A DNA stretch of 64,000 nucleotides from Endomychus coccineus (GCA_958510875.1 OY294067.1:104514010-104578009); one strand, 5' to 3'. Positions 21,386 through 33,094 are shown, counted from the first letter of the stretch. Notes: a model not told the origin generated them from the letters alone. A program made the numbers and translations.

Positions 21386-23545
21386 CTTCTGAATTGTAGT
21401 GTTACAGTGTATCCAAAGTGTGAACTCTTTTTTATAGTGTATTAGTCTTATTTTGAGGGAAAGATAGTGTTAAATCAATGGTCTTACTTAGAATCGAATA
21501 TTCTCTGAATAGACTGAATCAATGCACATATTGCACCAACACATAATAGCAGATTTGTAAATAAATTGAATAAAATAGGGAATATTCATATTAACCAGAG
21601 TAGGGGTAATATGGTACACCGAGATCTCCATGGAGATACTGAAATCTCAAATTATGCTTATTTTACATATACCTACTAGTTACTTTGTTTTTGAATAGCT
21701 GCAGCTTGAAACACTTCTATCAAATGATGCCATAGTGTGACAAATTCGAACAATAACCCTCTATGATCGAATTGTGACCAATATGTCATGGGTGTTAATG
21801 AAGTGATGATTTGTAGTTTGTTCCTCATATATTCATTGGCTTATTATTATCTGTGATTATTATGGAATGCTTACAAACAATAAGATCAGTCTTGCATAAT
21901 TTTTCATATTTCATATTTTCTGTTGATGGTACCCAGTTGTTTTTGAATATTATTGTACTATACGTCAGTTACATTCAATTATACATTTTTCCATGAAAGA
22001 TCATGTATGATGGATAGTAATGACCACATGAAAAATATTAGAGCAGTTTCATGAAATGAAAATTGAGGTGCATTGAACGTAAAGACAGATGTTAAGAACA
22101 GATGAGGCGTATCATGCTATTAATAGCCTAACTTGCACTTAATTGGCATTTCAATCCTTACACGTGAGCTAACGAAACAAACGAATATTTGATGAGTGAT
22201 TGAAATGATTGCACTTGACAATTACTTTCATGTTTACCAACAACCAATCTATGCAGAGAACGTTAATTGAAATCAACTTGAAACACTTCCGAGATTAAAA
22301 TAGACTTACTCATGACATGTTCCTGTTCGCGAAAACACATCAGTCTTATATAATAAAAAATCAGTCGTAATTTATTATGAGAGGATATCAAGACTGGCGT
22401 CAAGGCGTCTATTGTTATAGAGGGTATTGGATAACGCGTCACTACAATTTTTATCACTTAATTTATGCCTGCAAGATTCAACCAACGTTTTTTGGTAGAT
22501 GTGGCATGATGCTAAGGCTAACATATGAAAAATATTGATGCTCAAAATGTAAGAACAAGTAAAAGTTGACGAAGATTTGCGACTTGATGCACATTTTCTA
22601 AAATGTCAGAAAATATATACTCGGCATTTAAAAGAGGGTAGCTAACATAATTTTATATTCTTCTCCCCTTTCATTAGATAGTTATAAACAAGTGAAATTC
22701 TAGTCTCGTGGTTTTTCCACTAATCGTGTTCGGAATAAGGTCAGAAAATATATTTTATCATTCATAAGAAATCCCAGCCATTTGAAAGGATGGTAAGTGA
22801 AACATTGAGAAGGAATAATGATAAGTGCATCTGGCACTGACAAAATGTAATTTCGGGATAATATATTCTATTTCTTCATCAACCTCAAAAACTAAACGTA
22901 GGAAATGGAATAAAATTCATTGGATAAACAATATTAATAATGGTTAACAGAAAGACATTTTCTAGGCTTGGTTAGTATGACCATGGCATTATCATATATG
23001 TGACCCTATTTGGCAAAGTTACATTCACATCGTTTTGTTGGATTTGTTATGGAAATAAAAAGGTAGAATGATACAAAACGTGTTGTAAATCATTATTTAG
23101 TAAGATCGTTACACCTGTGTCAAGAACATAAGATAGATTCTTTCGACATTAGCAATAGATTCCGCATCGATTGTTTGTAAACACAGTGAGCATTCTGCAG
23201 AAGATGCATATACTACATTGTTGTATTTTCTACGAAACGAAGCCAACAATTATCATGTTCATGAACAGAATGTAACAAAAACATTTTATTGTTTTTTCAG
23301 CTCAAACTGTGGACAGAAATGTCACAAAAACATTTATGTTTCAGAAACTAAAAAACATAAAAATGTAAGATTTTTATTCAGTTCATTTGCATAATTACAA
23401 ATAAAAGTTTTACAATAATAATTAATCATTCAGCTATGTTCAAATAAATCCATTATTTTATAAATGTATCGATAATGCAATATACTAGACGTAGAATATT
23501 GCTTTATCGATATGTGTATGTACAAAGCAATGCATATTACGAGGA
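21386..23545. other. AT-rich non-coding stretch
   Basis: No gene or element recognised apart from the gtgtgaactctttt flank near 21417. Open frames are short and unsupported. Confidence 0.4.
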
Positions 23546-23553
23546 CCGTCTTG

Positions 23554-25774
23554 CATAGATATTATATATACATACATGGATAGCGCATCAGGGATTTTCA
23601 TTGACTCCAACATATGGAACAGCTGATAAGTGGCAAAACATCGTTCTAGCCATAAGAGTACATGTTACTGTAATCTATCATATTATGTTGTTTTCAAAAG
23701 AGAATAGCAATATTTTGATACAGAAAACTTCTTTAGTGCTTTGTTTCTTAGTTGTGATTAGTTGTTTGGCTTTTTATTTTCATTTTATCAAATGATATTG
23801 TGTAATAACTCTACGACGACAATAGGGTTATAATAGTGAAGTGTGTGATTAATTAGTCTTCTTGGATACTTTTAATAAATCTAAGATATAACAATGGTGA
23901 AATCGTGTTCCGCATTTGGATGTACAAATCGGTATCAAAAAGGAGGACCTAGTTTTCACTGGTATTTACAAGTTTAGTAGATACTGGATAGTGATAGTAG
24001 ATCTAATTCACAATAATGTAATTAAAACGTAGAAGTTAGAAGTACAATTTTAATCGATCATTCACAATCGAAAATAGAAACTAGTAGTGTAATAATTACT
24101 GTTCATTTCAGATTTCCTTCAGATGAAAATTAAAACAAAAATTGGAAGTAGCAATGAAGAGAAAAAACTTCTTGCCCAACAAGAATTATCATCTTTGCAG
24201 TGAACACTTTATAGAAAATGATTTCGTGTATTCATTTGGTAAATCAGTAAAAGACCATGTAGTTCCTCCTAGTATTTTAAATTTTCTGGCGAATGTCTTT
24301 AAACGTAAGGTGAAACCTAGAGAACTTAGAAAACTGTAAACAATATGAATTTGTCATAATTTTTAGCTGGGTATATGTTGTTATTATTATGTTTTTACTA
24401 GTGATGATGCAAACATTATTTGTTGTGAGGGCACCTCATTCAGGATCAATGAAGAACAACCTGTAAATGAACCAGAAAGTTGGTTGATTATATACTTAGT
24501 AGATTTTAACATTTTGATACCATCTTTTCTGCCCTAACATGAATATAATTTTTCAAATGACGAAGCATACTATTGATAAGCAAAAAATAATAATCAAATA
24601 CTTAACTACAAGGAATCGTAGAATGAATGCAAAGGTTAAAAAAATCTGAAAAATGTATTAAAACATGTGAAGGATAGGCAGGACATTTCAGAACAATGTT
24701 TACTTTTATTCCTGAAGAATTTGTATTTTTAACAGTAACAGTACCTAATATTATATAATAATGTTCCTCTGTTGGTAAAATTTAAGTTTAAAATTAAGGT
24801 GACCTATTATCTAATTTGTAACTATAAACATTAATGCTGTGAACTAAAACCCTGTTTATATCACTTTTATTTTCTTTAGAAACTGGAATATTTTGCTAAT
24901 GTTTATTATTATAACACAAAAAGTAAGCTAGCGATTTGGCATCTGCGACTAGCCACAATACCAGAAGTTCACCACTGTATAACAATAATTATGTAATTTC
25001 CAGTTCTTCTTCTTTATATTTAGCATCTTGAGGTACAATCGGATTCAATCTCTGGCTCAGAAAAAATCCAGGTTTGGGTTATATGGTAGCAGAATTAGAT
25101 TAATAATTTTAATAAATGACATATTTTTTTTTCGAACCACTCCAAGAAATAGTTATATTATTTCTGTGTAATTATTTGAGCATTTTGATATTTATAGATA
25201 TATTTCTTCTAAAGCTTACTTAATTTTGAATATGTATATGTTACTTGTTTTCCATATTATAACTAAATCTTCACGACATTATGAAAGATGTTGTTTTATT
25301 TATTAGGTCATGAATGGTAATGATTCTGTAGTTGAATATATGTATTAATTAATAATTGAAGCTGTTGATAACTAAATATGTCATTTAACGTGGGGTAGAG
25401 TAATTTCAGTTAATTACATACTAAAGTTTTCCATTGATGAAATACAGAATAAGTTGCATATGGGTGCTTCATGGAAATATGACTAAATTCAAAATGAGCG
25501 ATATTTAATTCTATATCTTTAATGTAATTTTGTACATAATATATCGATCAAATAGGATTGAAACTTGATAATTCATGAAATTCTTAAAGTGCTCCATATA
25601 AAACAATGTAAATTATGCACGTTCTTGCCACTTGTCACGTGGTCAGAATGATCTTCATCTCTGTCTAATAACAGGCTGAAATAGGTCTTCTGTATCTCTT
25701 ACGTGTTGGAGTCATCGACTGAACAGAGGTTTGTATACCATGCGCTATCCATGTATGTATATATAATATCTATG
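23554..25774 (+). mobile_element. P-superfamily element carrying a THAP gene remnant, 2.2 kb
   Basis: Terminal inverted repeats of about 34 bp begin CATAGATATTATATATACAT at 23554 and end with the complement at 25774. A perfect 8-bp direct duplication CCGTCTTG lies outside both ends (23546-23553, 25775-25782). Subterminal sequences (gactccaaca) also match inversely. The 8-bp duplication, ends starting CA and an N-terminal THAP domain are P-superfamily hallmarks. The remaining ~1.4 kb after the THAP exons shows no intact transposase, so the copy is defective. Confidence 0.75.
23894..24339 (+). pseudogene. THAP-domain protein N-terminus, two exons, broken
   Basis: Exon 1 (23894-23961) reads MVKSCSAFGCTNRYQKGGPS plus FH, then a GT donor. 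Exon 2 begins after tttcag at 24112 with FPSDEN and, after a one-base loss near 24127-24141, continues KQKLEVAMKRKNFLPNKNYH, LCSEHFIENDF and DHVVPPSIL before a stop at 24337. Zinc ligands (C..C, C..H) and the AVPxI-like motif are preserved. Joining the exons as drawn also gives TGA at the junction. THAP domains bind DNA; here it would be the binding domain of a P-type transposase. Not functional as read, unless the lost base is an assembly error. Confidence 0.65.
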
Positions 25775-25782
25775 CCGTCTTG

Positions 25783-26337
25783 CCTTACTTAACTTAACTT
25801 AAGTTTGGGCAAGCAAAATGATATATAACATGAAGTGTCTGTGCCAGCCTTTAGAAAAAGTTTACGTTCGAAAAAATTAACGGTTATAAATAGGTTAATT
25901 CGGATGTTAGAGATGCTACGAGGCTCAAATCAATTTCTCGTGGGAATGGCCTAAGATGAATAATCCTCCAATAGCTACTTTGAAGAAATAAATATAAATT
26001 AATACATAAGATCATAAACATTTTTTCCTGCAGAGGTATACACTAGATACCTGATTACAGTTCTGGAAAGTTATTATAGCTACGTTCTTACAAGCTAAAA
26101 ACTAGCCAACTATAATTTTCTTTTTATCTTAGTAGTTCTCAAAAAGATATAATAATAAAAATGAAGAATTATTCTTACATCTCTTTATTTAAAAAATATC
26201 TCTGTCCAAACCTTTCGACTGTTCCCTATTTTTTATAGTAGAATTGCCTTATTTTTTTATTGTAGCATAACTCTGTTTCAATATTTTGATTTTTTTATGT
26301 TATTTTGCTGTAGGCAGATTCTCTTTAATTCATATGG

Positions 26338-26340
<3 letters not shown>
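25783..26340. other. AT-rich non-coding stretch
   Basis: Nothing recognised before the (TA)n tract at 26341-26381. Confidence 0.4.
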
Positions 26341-26383
<43 letters not shown>

Positions 26384-26407
26384 TCGCTGTGGTTTTCTTT
26401 TGCTGGT

Positions 26408-26640
26408 TTATCTAAAGTAAGTTGTGGGTTCTCTTAGGTTTTTCAGCAATTTTAGTCTGAATTTCAAAGCCATGATGAGTGTGTGCTTCCGTAAAATCAA
26501 CTCACTTCATAATGTAAACAATGAATAAATTCCTGAAGAAGGCGAAAGCCGAAACGCGTCGAATGAAAAGATTGTTTCATTGAGATAATTCATTTAAAAT
26601 TGCTGAAAAACCTAAGAGAACCCACAACTTACTTTATATA
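26408..26640. mobile_element. Short PLE-like element with inverted ends and hammerhead
   Basis: Inverted ends taaagtaagttgtgggttct (about 26413) and the complement (to about 26636) enclose a hammerhead motif. (TA)n tracts lie on both sides. No coding. Size and layout fit a non-autonomous Penelope-like insertion. Confidence 0.6.
26529..26564 (+). ncRNA. Hammerhead ribozyme motif, type I with minimal stem III
   Basis: ATTC (26529-26532), CTGAAGA (26533-26539), stem II GGC-GAAA-GCC, GAAA (26551-26554), CGCG, then TC giving a GTC cleavage triplet, then GAAT closing stem I. All conserved core positions are met. Predicted cleavage is after C26560. Very short stem III is characteristic of hammerheads of Penelope-like elements. 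Confidence 0.6.
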
Positions 26641-26658
26641 TATATATATATATATATT

Positions 26659-26772
26659 TGTATGTTTTCTTGGTATATTGGTTCGTATATATACTGATAA
26701 TGAAATAAAAATTTTTATTTCATTATCAGTATATATACGAACCAATATACCAAGAAAACATACAAATATTAC
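26659..26772. repeat. Near-perfect palindrome between TA tracts
   Basis: tttgtatgttttcttggtat runs to a centre near 26713 and is mirrored to ccaagaaaacatacaaat. The same terminal sequence bounds the larger fold-back at 41.68-42.04 kb, so this is its internally deleted version. Confidence 0.85.
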
Positions 26773-26799
26773 AAATGGTTCAAGAATATCAACAAAAGA

Positions 26800-26832
<33 letters not shown>

Positions 26833-29089
26833 CAGGGTGTCCCAATATTGCTGGGACACAGAGCTACCACGTATTCTAGAGGTCAAAATAAGTCGATTGA
26901 GCCCAATTTACCTGTATACCAAAATGTACCGTTTGTCCGTGAGAAGAGTTCAAAGTTTACTAAAAAAAATACATTTTTGTATGTTGTTCCGAAGTGCTTT
27001 ATACAAATTTAATGAAATTTGGTAAATGTGTATTCTAGATGATTAGCTTACTTTTAGTAATCAAAAAAACCCAAAGAAAATTGTAGAGGGGTTGGAACCA
27101 CCCTCACCCCTTGGCATTTTTTCCCCCATTTTTGTAGGGGTGGGAATACGGTTTTAAGACTTTTTTATCTGGAAGGCCTACTCATTATCTTCATTTTCTT
27201 ACTCTTGTAAAAACTCCGTATTTTGCGTAGTTTTCAAGAAAAAAATGTTTTCGCAAACACTGATAACCGATTTTCGGGTATAGGTTTAATAAAATTATTA
27301 GACACAAATTACACAATACATTTACACAAGACAAACAATAATTTTTATAACAAGTGTTCAATGTGACCTCCACCTTCATTAATACAGAGGTCAATTCGAC
27401 GTAAAAAATTGAAATGCACTCTTCTTAAAACATCGTCATTTTCTCGTAGCGCATTTACAGCATTTTGAATTCTATTCCACAGTTGTTCGATGTTATTTAT
27501 TTGAACCTCGTACACTTGTCTTTTTAATTCTCCCCAGATGAAGAAGTCACAAGGGTTTAAATCTGGAGACCGCGGAGGCCATTGAATGGGTGCTTCTTGT
27601 CCCCTACCTATCCACCTGCCACCAAATTGTTCACCAAGATATTCTCTTACTGCACGTGCAAAATGAGGTGGTGCACCATCATGCATGAAGAACGTATTTC
27701 TACGCAAGTTAAGAGGCAAGTCTTCTAATAATTCTGGCAAATTTTGTTGAAGGAAACGGAGGTAACTATCGCCATTCAGACGATCAGGTAATCGTAACGG
27801 TCCGACTATAAATTCGCCAATAATTCCGACCCAGACATTAATTTTAAATTCACGTTGATAATGTCTACTTTTAATGGCATGTGGATTTTCATCTGCATAA
27901 ACATGATCGTTGTGTAGGTTTGTCATACCGCGACGTGTAAAACAAGACTCATCAGTAAACAAGATCTTAGTATGGAATCCGTTGTCGACTACTCTGCGCT
28001 CCCGAATAGTTTGTAAAAAACTTAAACGTAATTCGTAGTCAGGTGGCAACAATTCTTGCACTGGCTGGATGTGAAATGGCCGAATTAATTGATCTCTAAT
28101 GATTCGACTTACAGTGCTTTTTGGAATTCCAGCTTCTCGTTGCAATCTTCTAGTACTGGTATTAGGATTGTTATCAATCATTTGAAGAACAGCTTCTTCC
28201 GCAATAGGTGTTCGAGCTTGTCGAGGTCTTCCAGCGTTAACTCTTACTGGGGTCAACCTCCCCGTTTCTCGAAGACGTCTTTCGATTCGGGCAAAAGTTT
28301 TATGGTTTGGAATTCTCCGGTTTGGATACCTCTCTTGATACACGCGAACACTTTCGCGGCAGTTACCTTGACAATATCCAAGAACTAATAACATGTCGGT
28401 CTGTTCATTAAAAGGAAAATTCATAATTGTGGGACGTCAAAGGAACAGCAACAACAGCAATAACAATTAAACAAAAACAGTGATGACAATAAGAAATAAT
28501 AAAAAAACAAGCAAAAGAGAACAAATAACTGACACATTTACTGTTAACAATAAACTATGTTTCCTGTCAAAATCATAACATTTGGTTTTGTCTTTGTGTC
28601 CGCGGCCAACTAAATTTTGTATTACAATTTTATTAAACCTATACCCGAAAATCGGTTATCAGTGTTTGCGAAAACATTTTTTTTCTTGAAAACTACGCAA
28701 AATACGGAGTTTTTACAAGAGTAAAAAAATGAAGATAATGAGTAGGCCTTCCAGATAAAAAAGTCTTAAAACCGTATTCCCACCCCTACAAAAATGGGGG
28801 AAAAATGCCAAGGGGTGAGGGTGGTTCCAACCCCTCTACAATTTTCTTTGGGTTTTTTTGATTACTAAAAGTAAGCTAATCATCTAGAATACACATTTAC
28901 CAAATTTCATTAAATTTGTATAAAGCACTTCGGAACAACATACAAAAATGTATTTTTTTTAGTAAACTTTGAACTCTTCTCACGGACAAACGGTACATTT
29001 TGGTATACAGGTAAATTGGGCTCAATCGACTTATTTTGACCTCTAGAATACGTGGAAGCTCTGTGTCCCAGCAATATTGGGACACCCTG
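26833..29089 (-). mobile_element. Mariner-like transposon, apparently complete
   Basis: Ends cagggtgtcccaatattgct and complement are flanked by the TA target duplication (26831-26832, 29090-29091). Terminal inverted repeats are about 465 bp (26833-27297; 28627-29089) with very few differences, indicating recent insertion or conversion. One intact transposase gene lies between them on the minus strand. The element sits inside TA repeats next to fold-back modules. Confidence 0.92.
27345..28424 (-). CDS. Tc1/mariner-superfamily transposase with DUF4817 N-terminus
   Basis: 359 residues, no stop or frameshift. Residues ~5-55 match the DUF4817 helix-turn-helix (YQERYPNRRIPNHKTFARIE); a second HTH lies near 85-115 (REAGIPKSTVSRIIR). 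The catalytic acidic triad by my count is D158 (FTDESCF), D249 (MHDGAPPHF) and D293 (SPDLNPCDFF), spacing about DD43D, unlike the DD34D of classic mariner or DD34E of Tc1. WVG near 198 and the WPPRSPDLNP block are typical. It would cut and paste the element at TA. Frame, triad and both ends are intact, so it may be active and could mobilise relatives such as the one at 5.9-6.7 kb, though the TIRs there differ. Confidence 0.92.
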   Translation of the reverse strand: MNFPFNEQTDMLLVLGYCQGNCRESVRVYQERYPNRRIPNHKTFARIERRLRETGRLTPVRVNAGRPRQARTPIAEEAVLQMIDNNPNTSTRRLQREAGIPKSTVSRIIRDQLIRPFHIQPVQELLPPDYELRLSFLQTIRERRVVDNGFHTKILFTDESCFTRRGMTNLHNDHVYADENPHAIKSRHYQREFKINVWVGIIGEFIVGPLRLPDRLNGDSYLRFLQQNLPELLEDLPLNLRRNTFFMHDGAPPHFARAVREYLGEQFGGRWIGRGQEAPIQWPPRSPDLNPCDFFIWGELKRQVYEVQINNIEQLWNRIQNAVNALRENDDVLRRVHFNFLRRIDLCINEGGGHIEHLL

Positions 29090-29093
29090 TATA

Positions 29094-29100
<7 letters not shown>

Positions 29101-29170
<70 letters not shown>
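29101..29170. repeat. (TA)n tract, 70 bp
   Basis: Between the mariner-like element and tRNA-like block 2. Confidence 0.95.
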
Positions 29171-29172
<2 letters not shown>

Positions 29173-29710
29173 ATATATATGTTAAATTATCTAAGTTATC
29201 TTCATAATTCAGAAAATTTAATTCTATATCTCTTAAGTTACATACACGATAGTGGCCAATTAGGCAAAGAAACTTTAAACTTGTTTATAATTAACCAGAA
29301 CAATTCTCAGTCAGTTCTATTGAAATATATAAGAACCAGGATGCTGTCATTTGAATAAGAACTGTCAAGTAACTGCCAACCATAGCAGTACTAACCTACA
29401 ATCCTTACTTCAAAAAACGACTGAACTTTAGATGAATGTGCGTGAATAGTTGATCTATGGTAGGGCATCGAATCGCATTGTGTTCATCAATGATCTACTA
29501 TCCTTTCAGAGGTTTATATTTACAAAAATATGAAAATCTGATAGGACCGAAGTGGTGTAATTGGTAAACACCCTGGACTAGAAATCCAGAAATGTGGGTT
29601 CGAATCCCGCCTATGGTTCAATCTTTTACGTTTATTCATCTTTATAATCCTATGTTAAATTATCTAAGTTATCTTCATAATTCAGAAAATTTAATTCTAT
29701 ATCTCTTAAG

Positions 29711-29711
<1 letters not shown>
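29171..29711 (+). repeat. tRNA-like repeat block 2 (single plus unit)
   Basis: One full plus-strand unit extended by part of the next unit at each end (the ttaaattatctaag segment occurs at both ends), between TA tracts. No inverted arm is present, unlike other blocks. Confidence 0.9.
29546..29618 (+). tRNA. tRNA-like gene (AGA), block 2
   Basis: Complete 73-nt copy. The flank differs slightly (atatgaaaatctgatagg), while the tRNA-like body is unchanged. Confidence 0.6.

Positions 29712-29770
<59 letters not shown>
29712..29770. repeat. (TA)n tract, ~59 bp
   Basis: Right border of block 2, fused directly to cttaagtta of the unit. Confidence 0.95.
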
Positions 29771-29773
<3 letters not shown>

Positions 29774-30613
29774 ATCGAGTTCAACGGTATACGAAACGAA
29801 ACAATTAATATTTTGCAGGCTTAAATTTTTTGACATTGATGCACAGTCTTCTGACATTCTGCCATATTTTAAATATTGCAACAATTAAATAGACGGAAAC
29901 ATCAAATTTTCTCAATTTTTCTAATAAATTGCCCTTTATTTTATTTCAAGAAGTGAAAACTTATTTGATGTGCTTTCGTTTTTATTAAGCACTCCCCATA
30001 CCTTAAATTATTAATTTCTGAGATATTTCCAATTTGATAATTGAAAAGATTTTTAGAAATTATTTTATTACAATTAGTTAGCTGTGGATTACTTTGATTT
30101 ATCGTATTGTTATTTTTTCACGGTTATCTAGTAAATACCTGATAAAGTAATTTCTAAATAACACTTTTCGTTATTAAATTGGACATATCTGAGAAATTAA
30201 TAATGTTAGGTATAGAGAGTGCTTGATAAAAATGAAAGCACATATAGGGTCTTTCCACTTTTTAACATAAAACGCAGGGTGAATCATTTAAAAAAATTGA
30301 GAAAATCTGGCGTTCGACTTTTCGCTCGCCCTCTATTATTTTGTTGCAAAGTAGACATAGTAGACAAAGCGAACAATAAAACACAACGTGCTCCTAAAAT
30401 ATTCGATCATTTGTAGGATACACATATTCTTAAATACGACAAAAAGACATATTTTGTCTTGAAATGCATCTAACCTGATACAAGAATATCTACGTGTGAA
30501 ATTCAGAGTAATCAGCTAATATTATTATTTATCATTGTGTATTAGCATGTGATTCAATGATCAGTATTTAATTTTAAAACATTTGCAGTACCTAACGTCC
30601 AATATGTAACTCG
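29771..30613. other. AT-rich non-coding stretch
   Basis: No gene recognised. Two inverted copies of an ataattt/aagtaatttcta-type phrase (30000-30200) suggest an old fold-back. Confidence 0.3.
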
Positions 30614-30762
30614 TTACTTGAATGAAGTTAAAAGCTCCGAGCTGAAGTAAATCGTATATTTTCGAAGGAATTTGTTTAATATGTGTTGAGTAGTGCATTC
30701 TGGAACTTCTAAAATAAGCTTACCTCCAATCGGGTCATTCTCGTCAACATGGATCATTATCT
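30614..30762 (-). CDS. Possible orphan exon
   Basis: On the minus strand a pyrimidine-rich tract ending ttgcag at about 30763 precedes MIHVDENDPIGGKLILEVPE then CTTQHILNKFLRKYTIYF. The frame reaches TCATTCAAG|TAA, where a donor (caa|gtaacg) or a stop is possible. The pattern (beta strand, TT, amphipathic helix) vaguely recalls Ras-association-type ubiquitin folds, but this is not a firm match. No neighbouring exon was found. Confidence 0.25.
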
Positions 30763-31589
30763 GCAATAAAAATTTAACAAATATCAATCTTGCGTATAAG
30801 AAAATTGGTTTAAGTCGAGTAATATTATAATATTTCATAAATATCTGCTAAAAGCTATTTTTAAACATGGACGGTGGTTAAGTAACATTATTTCACATAG
30901 TTTTATATATCTCGATGAATTTTGTTCTATACGTAAATCCTCAAGAATAATCTATGCACATACAGGATAATTCAGTTTTTGTAGCAAGACTCGAGAGAAC
31001 TTTTTTAATAAATACAAAAAGTTATTTACCTACCTAAACATAGATCACAAAAGCTTATTTTCAAATACAGGTTAAAATATTTTTTTTTAAATATCGTAAA
31101 TATATTCCAACATATTGCATTGATAGTTAGTGTAAGTGTATGATCGTATACATTTTTTAACGTTTTGCAATGAGTTGATATACGGGAGTTGTGGTAGATA
31201 TAAGAAAGCCTGTAAAATGTTTACTGTAGCTGCTATAGAGGGCGTGTTGTATTGATTGTATCTACTCATTACAAATCTAAATGACAATAACTTTTCTTAT
31301 TATACTTAATGGCTTTTTAATAAAAATTTCTGCTTCCTGTACTTTTCTAAAGAAAAGGGTACCCTATCAAATTGTGTTAAGTTAAGTGCATTTTTCAAGA
31401 TACTTGGATTTTTATTGTTCGATGCAACTCAATATTTCATAAGATTAATTATAATAAAAAATAATAAAAATACAATGAAAACAAAGAAAGTCAAATGTCA
31501 TATTCTATTTATCGTCTCAAACCGAAATTGCGGTTGAAGAGTAAATTATTTATATTAGTTGATATCCTACTCGTTGCCGAAGTTAAAAT

Positions 31590-31745
31590 CCCATTTATAT
31601 TCTCTAGCCAATTGTTAACGGATAATCATTTTATTTATGGGCTTGCAAATGGAAACTCAATAGAAATAACCGAGAGTACAGGCGAAGATTTCCGGATAGA
31701 AGGCATCCGCACTCTTCTGTATTTGTAAGAATTTATGGCCAAATA
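31590..31745 (+). pseudogene. DUF4817 transposase N-terminal fragment, frameshifted
   Basis: Reads LTDNHFIYGLANGNSIEI, then in another frame NNREYRRRFPDRRHPHSSVF and VRIYG. This is the pattern (YGxANGN ... YxERFPNRRxP) of the helix-turn-helix at the start of mariner-like transposases. At least one frame change. No ends seen. Confidence 0.5.
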
Positions 31746-31944
31746 ATTGATCAAGGGTTAAGTTATGTACGTGAATTAACTTATTGACTCTTCGTTTTTT
31801 GGTTTTAAAAGATATTTTATTCGAATAGAATTACAAAAGGTTTATAATCATATGTTTACTTTACGTTGAGTAATTATATACTAAAGTCTATGATAATATT
31901 GCTATAAACAAAAGCATCTCGCTGCATCGACAGAACGAGCCACC

Positions 31945-32100
31945 ATGAATTCGAATGTGATTCCTGAATTGCATGATGACATAATTCGTGGGGATCGAAA
32001 TACTAACTACTTTCGACCACAGAGAAACTTTGGACGACGAATTTTGCGTGAGTTGGAAGAACAAGAACAAGAAGTGTCAAAAGAGTTTTCGTTGCTTTAG
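31945..32100 (+). CDS. Small ORF with strong initiation context
   Basis: 51 residues starting at gccaccATGa: MNSNVIPELHDDIIRGDRNT, then NYFRPQRNFGRRILRELEEQ and EQEVSKEFSLL. Hydrophilic, with Arg-rich then Glu-rich halves and no signal peptide or known domain. The context and codon content look coding, but it may be the remaining N-terminus of a decayed element protein. I do not recognise it. Confidence 0.3.
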   Translation: MNSNVIPELHDDIIRGDRNTNYFRPQRNFGRRILRELEEQEQEVSKEFSLL

Positions 32101-32412
32101 GAATTACAACTACCCGTAGCGCACGTTGAAAATAAATTGTTTTGGAACATACAATATTTAATTAAAAACGCTGAACCCCTTAAAATAATTGTTAAACTAA
32201 CTAATCTAACTTTTGGATCTGTTGGAATTGTTACAACAATTTAGAAGATGCTGAATTTCAAAAGAACATAAGAAATCATACGAAAAATTGGGTTGCATCG
32301 AACAATAAAAAGGCAAGTATCTCGAAAACGATCAAGTTAAACGGATTTTCGTAAGCGTACTTTCTTGTTTATTGTAAAACTGCAGGAGATAAGTATTTTA
32401 TTATAAGGTGTA

Positions 32413-32414
<2 letters not shown>

Positions 32415-32480
<66 letters not shown>
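32415..32480. repeat. (TA)n tract, ~66 bp with one C
   Basis: Left border of block 3; joins the unit at ttgttta. Confidence 0.95.
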
Positions 32481-32482
<2 letters not shown>

Positions 32483-32620
32483 AAGTTTTAAAGTTTCTTT
32501 GCCTAATTGGCCACTATCGTGTATGTAACTTAAGAGATATAGAATTAAATTTTCTGAATTATGAAGATAACTTAGATAATTTAACATAGGATTATAAAGA
32601 TGAACAAACGTAAAAGATTG

Positions 32621-32693
32621 AACCATAGGCGGGATTCGAACCCACATTTCTGGATTTCTAGTCCAGGGTGTTTACCAATTACACCACTTCGGT
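32621..32693 (-). tRNA. tRNA-like gene (AGA), block 3 unit 1
   Basis: Complete 73-nt copy; outermost minus unit of block 3. Confidence 0.6.
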
Positions 32694-33094
32694 CCTGTTA
32701 GATTTTTATATTTTTGTAAATATAAACCTCTGAAAGGATAGTAGATCATTGATGAACACAATGCGATTCGATGCCTTACCATAGATCAACTATTCACGCA
32801 CATTCATCTGAAGTTCAGTCGTTTTTTGAAGTAAGGATTGTAGGTTAGTACTGCTATGGTTGGCAGTTACTTGACAGTTCTTATTCAAATGACAGCATCC
32901 CGGTTCTTATATATTTCAATAGAACTGACTGAGAATTGTTCTGGTTAATTATAAACAAGTTTTAAAGTTTCTTTGCCTAATTGGCCACTATCGTGTATGT
33001 AACTTAAGAGATATAGAATTAAATTTTCTGAATTATGAAGATAACTTAGATAATTTAACATAGGATTATAAAGATGAACAAACGTAAAAGATTG

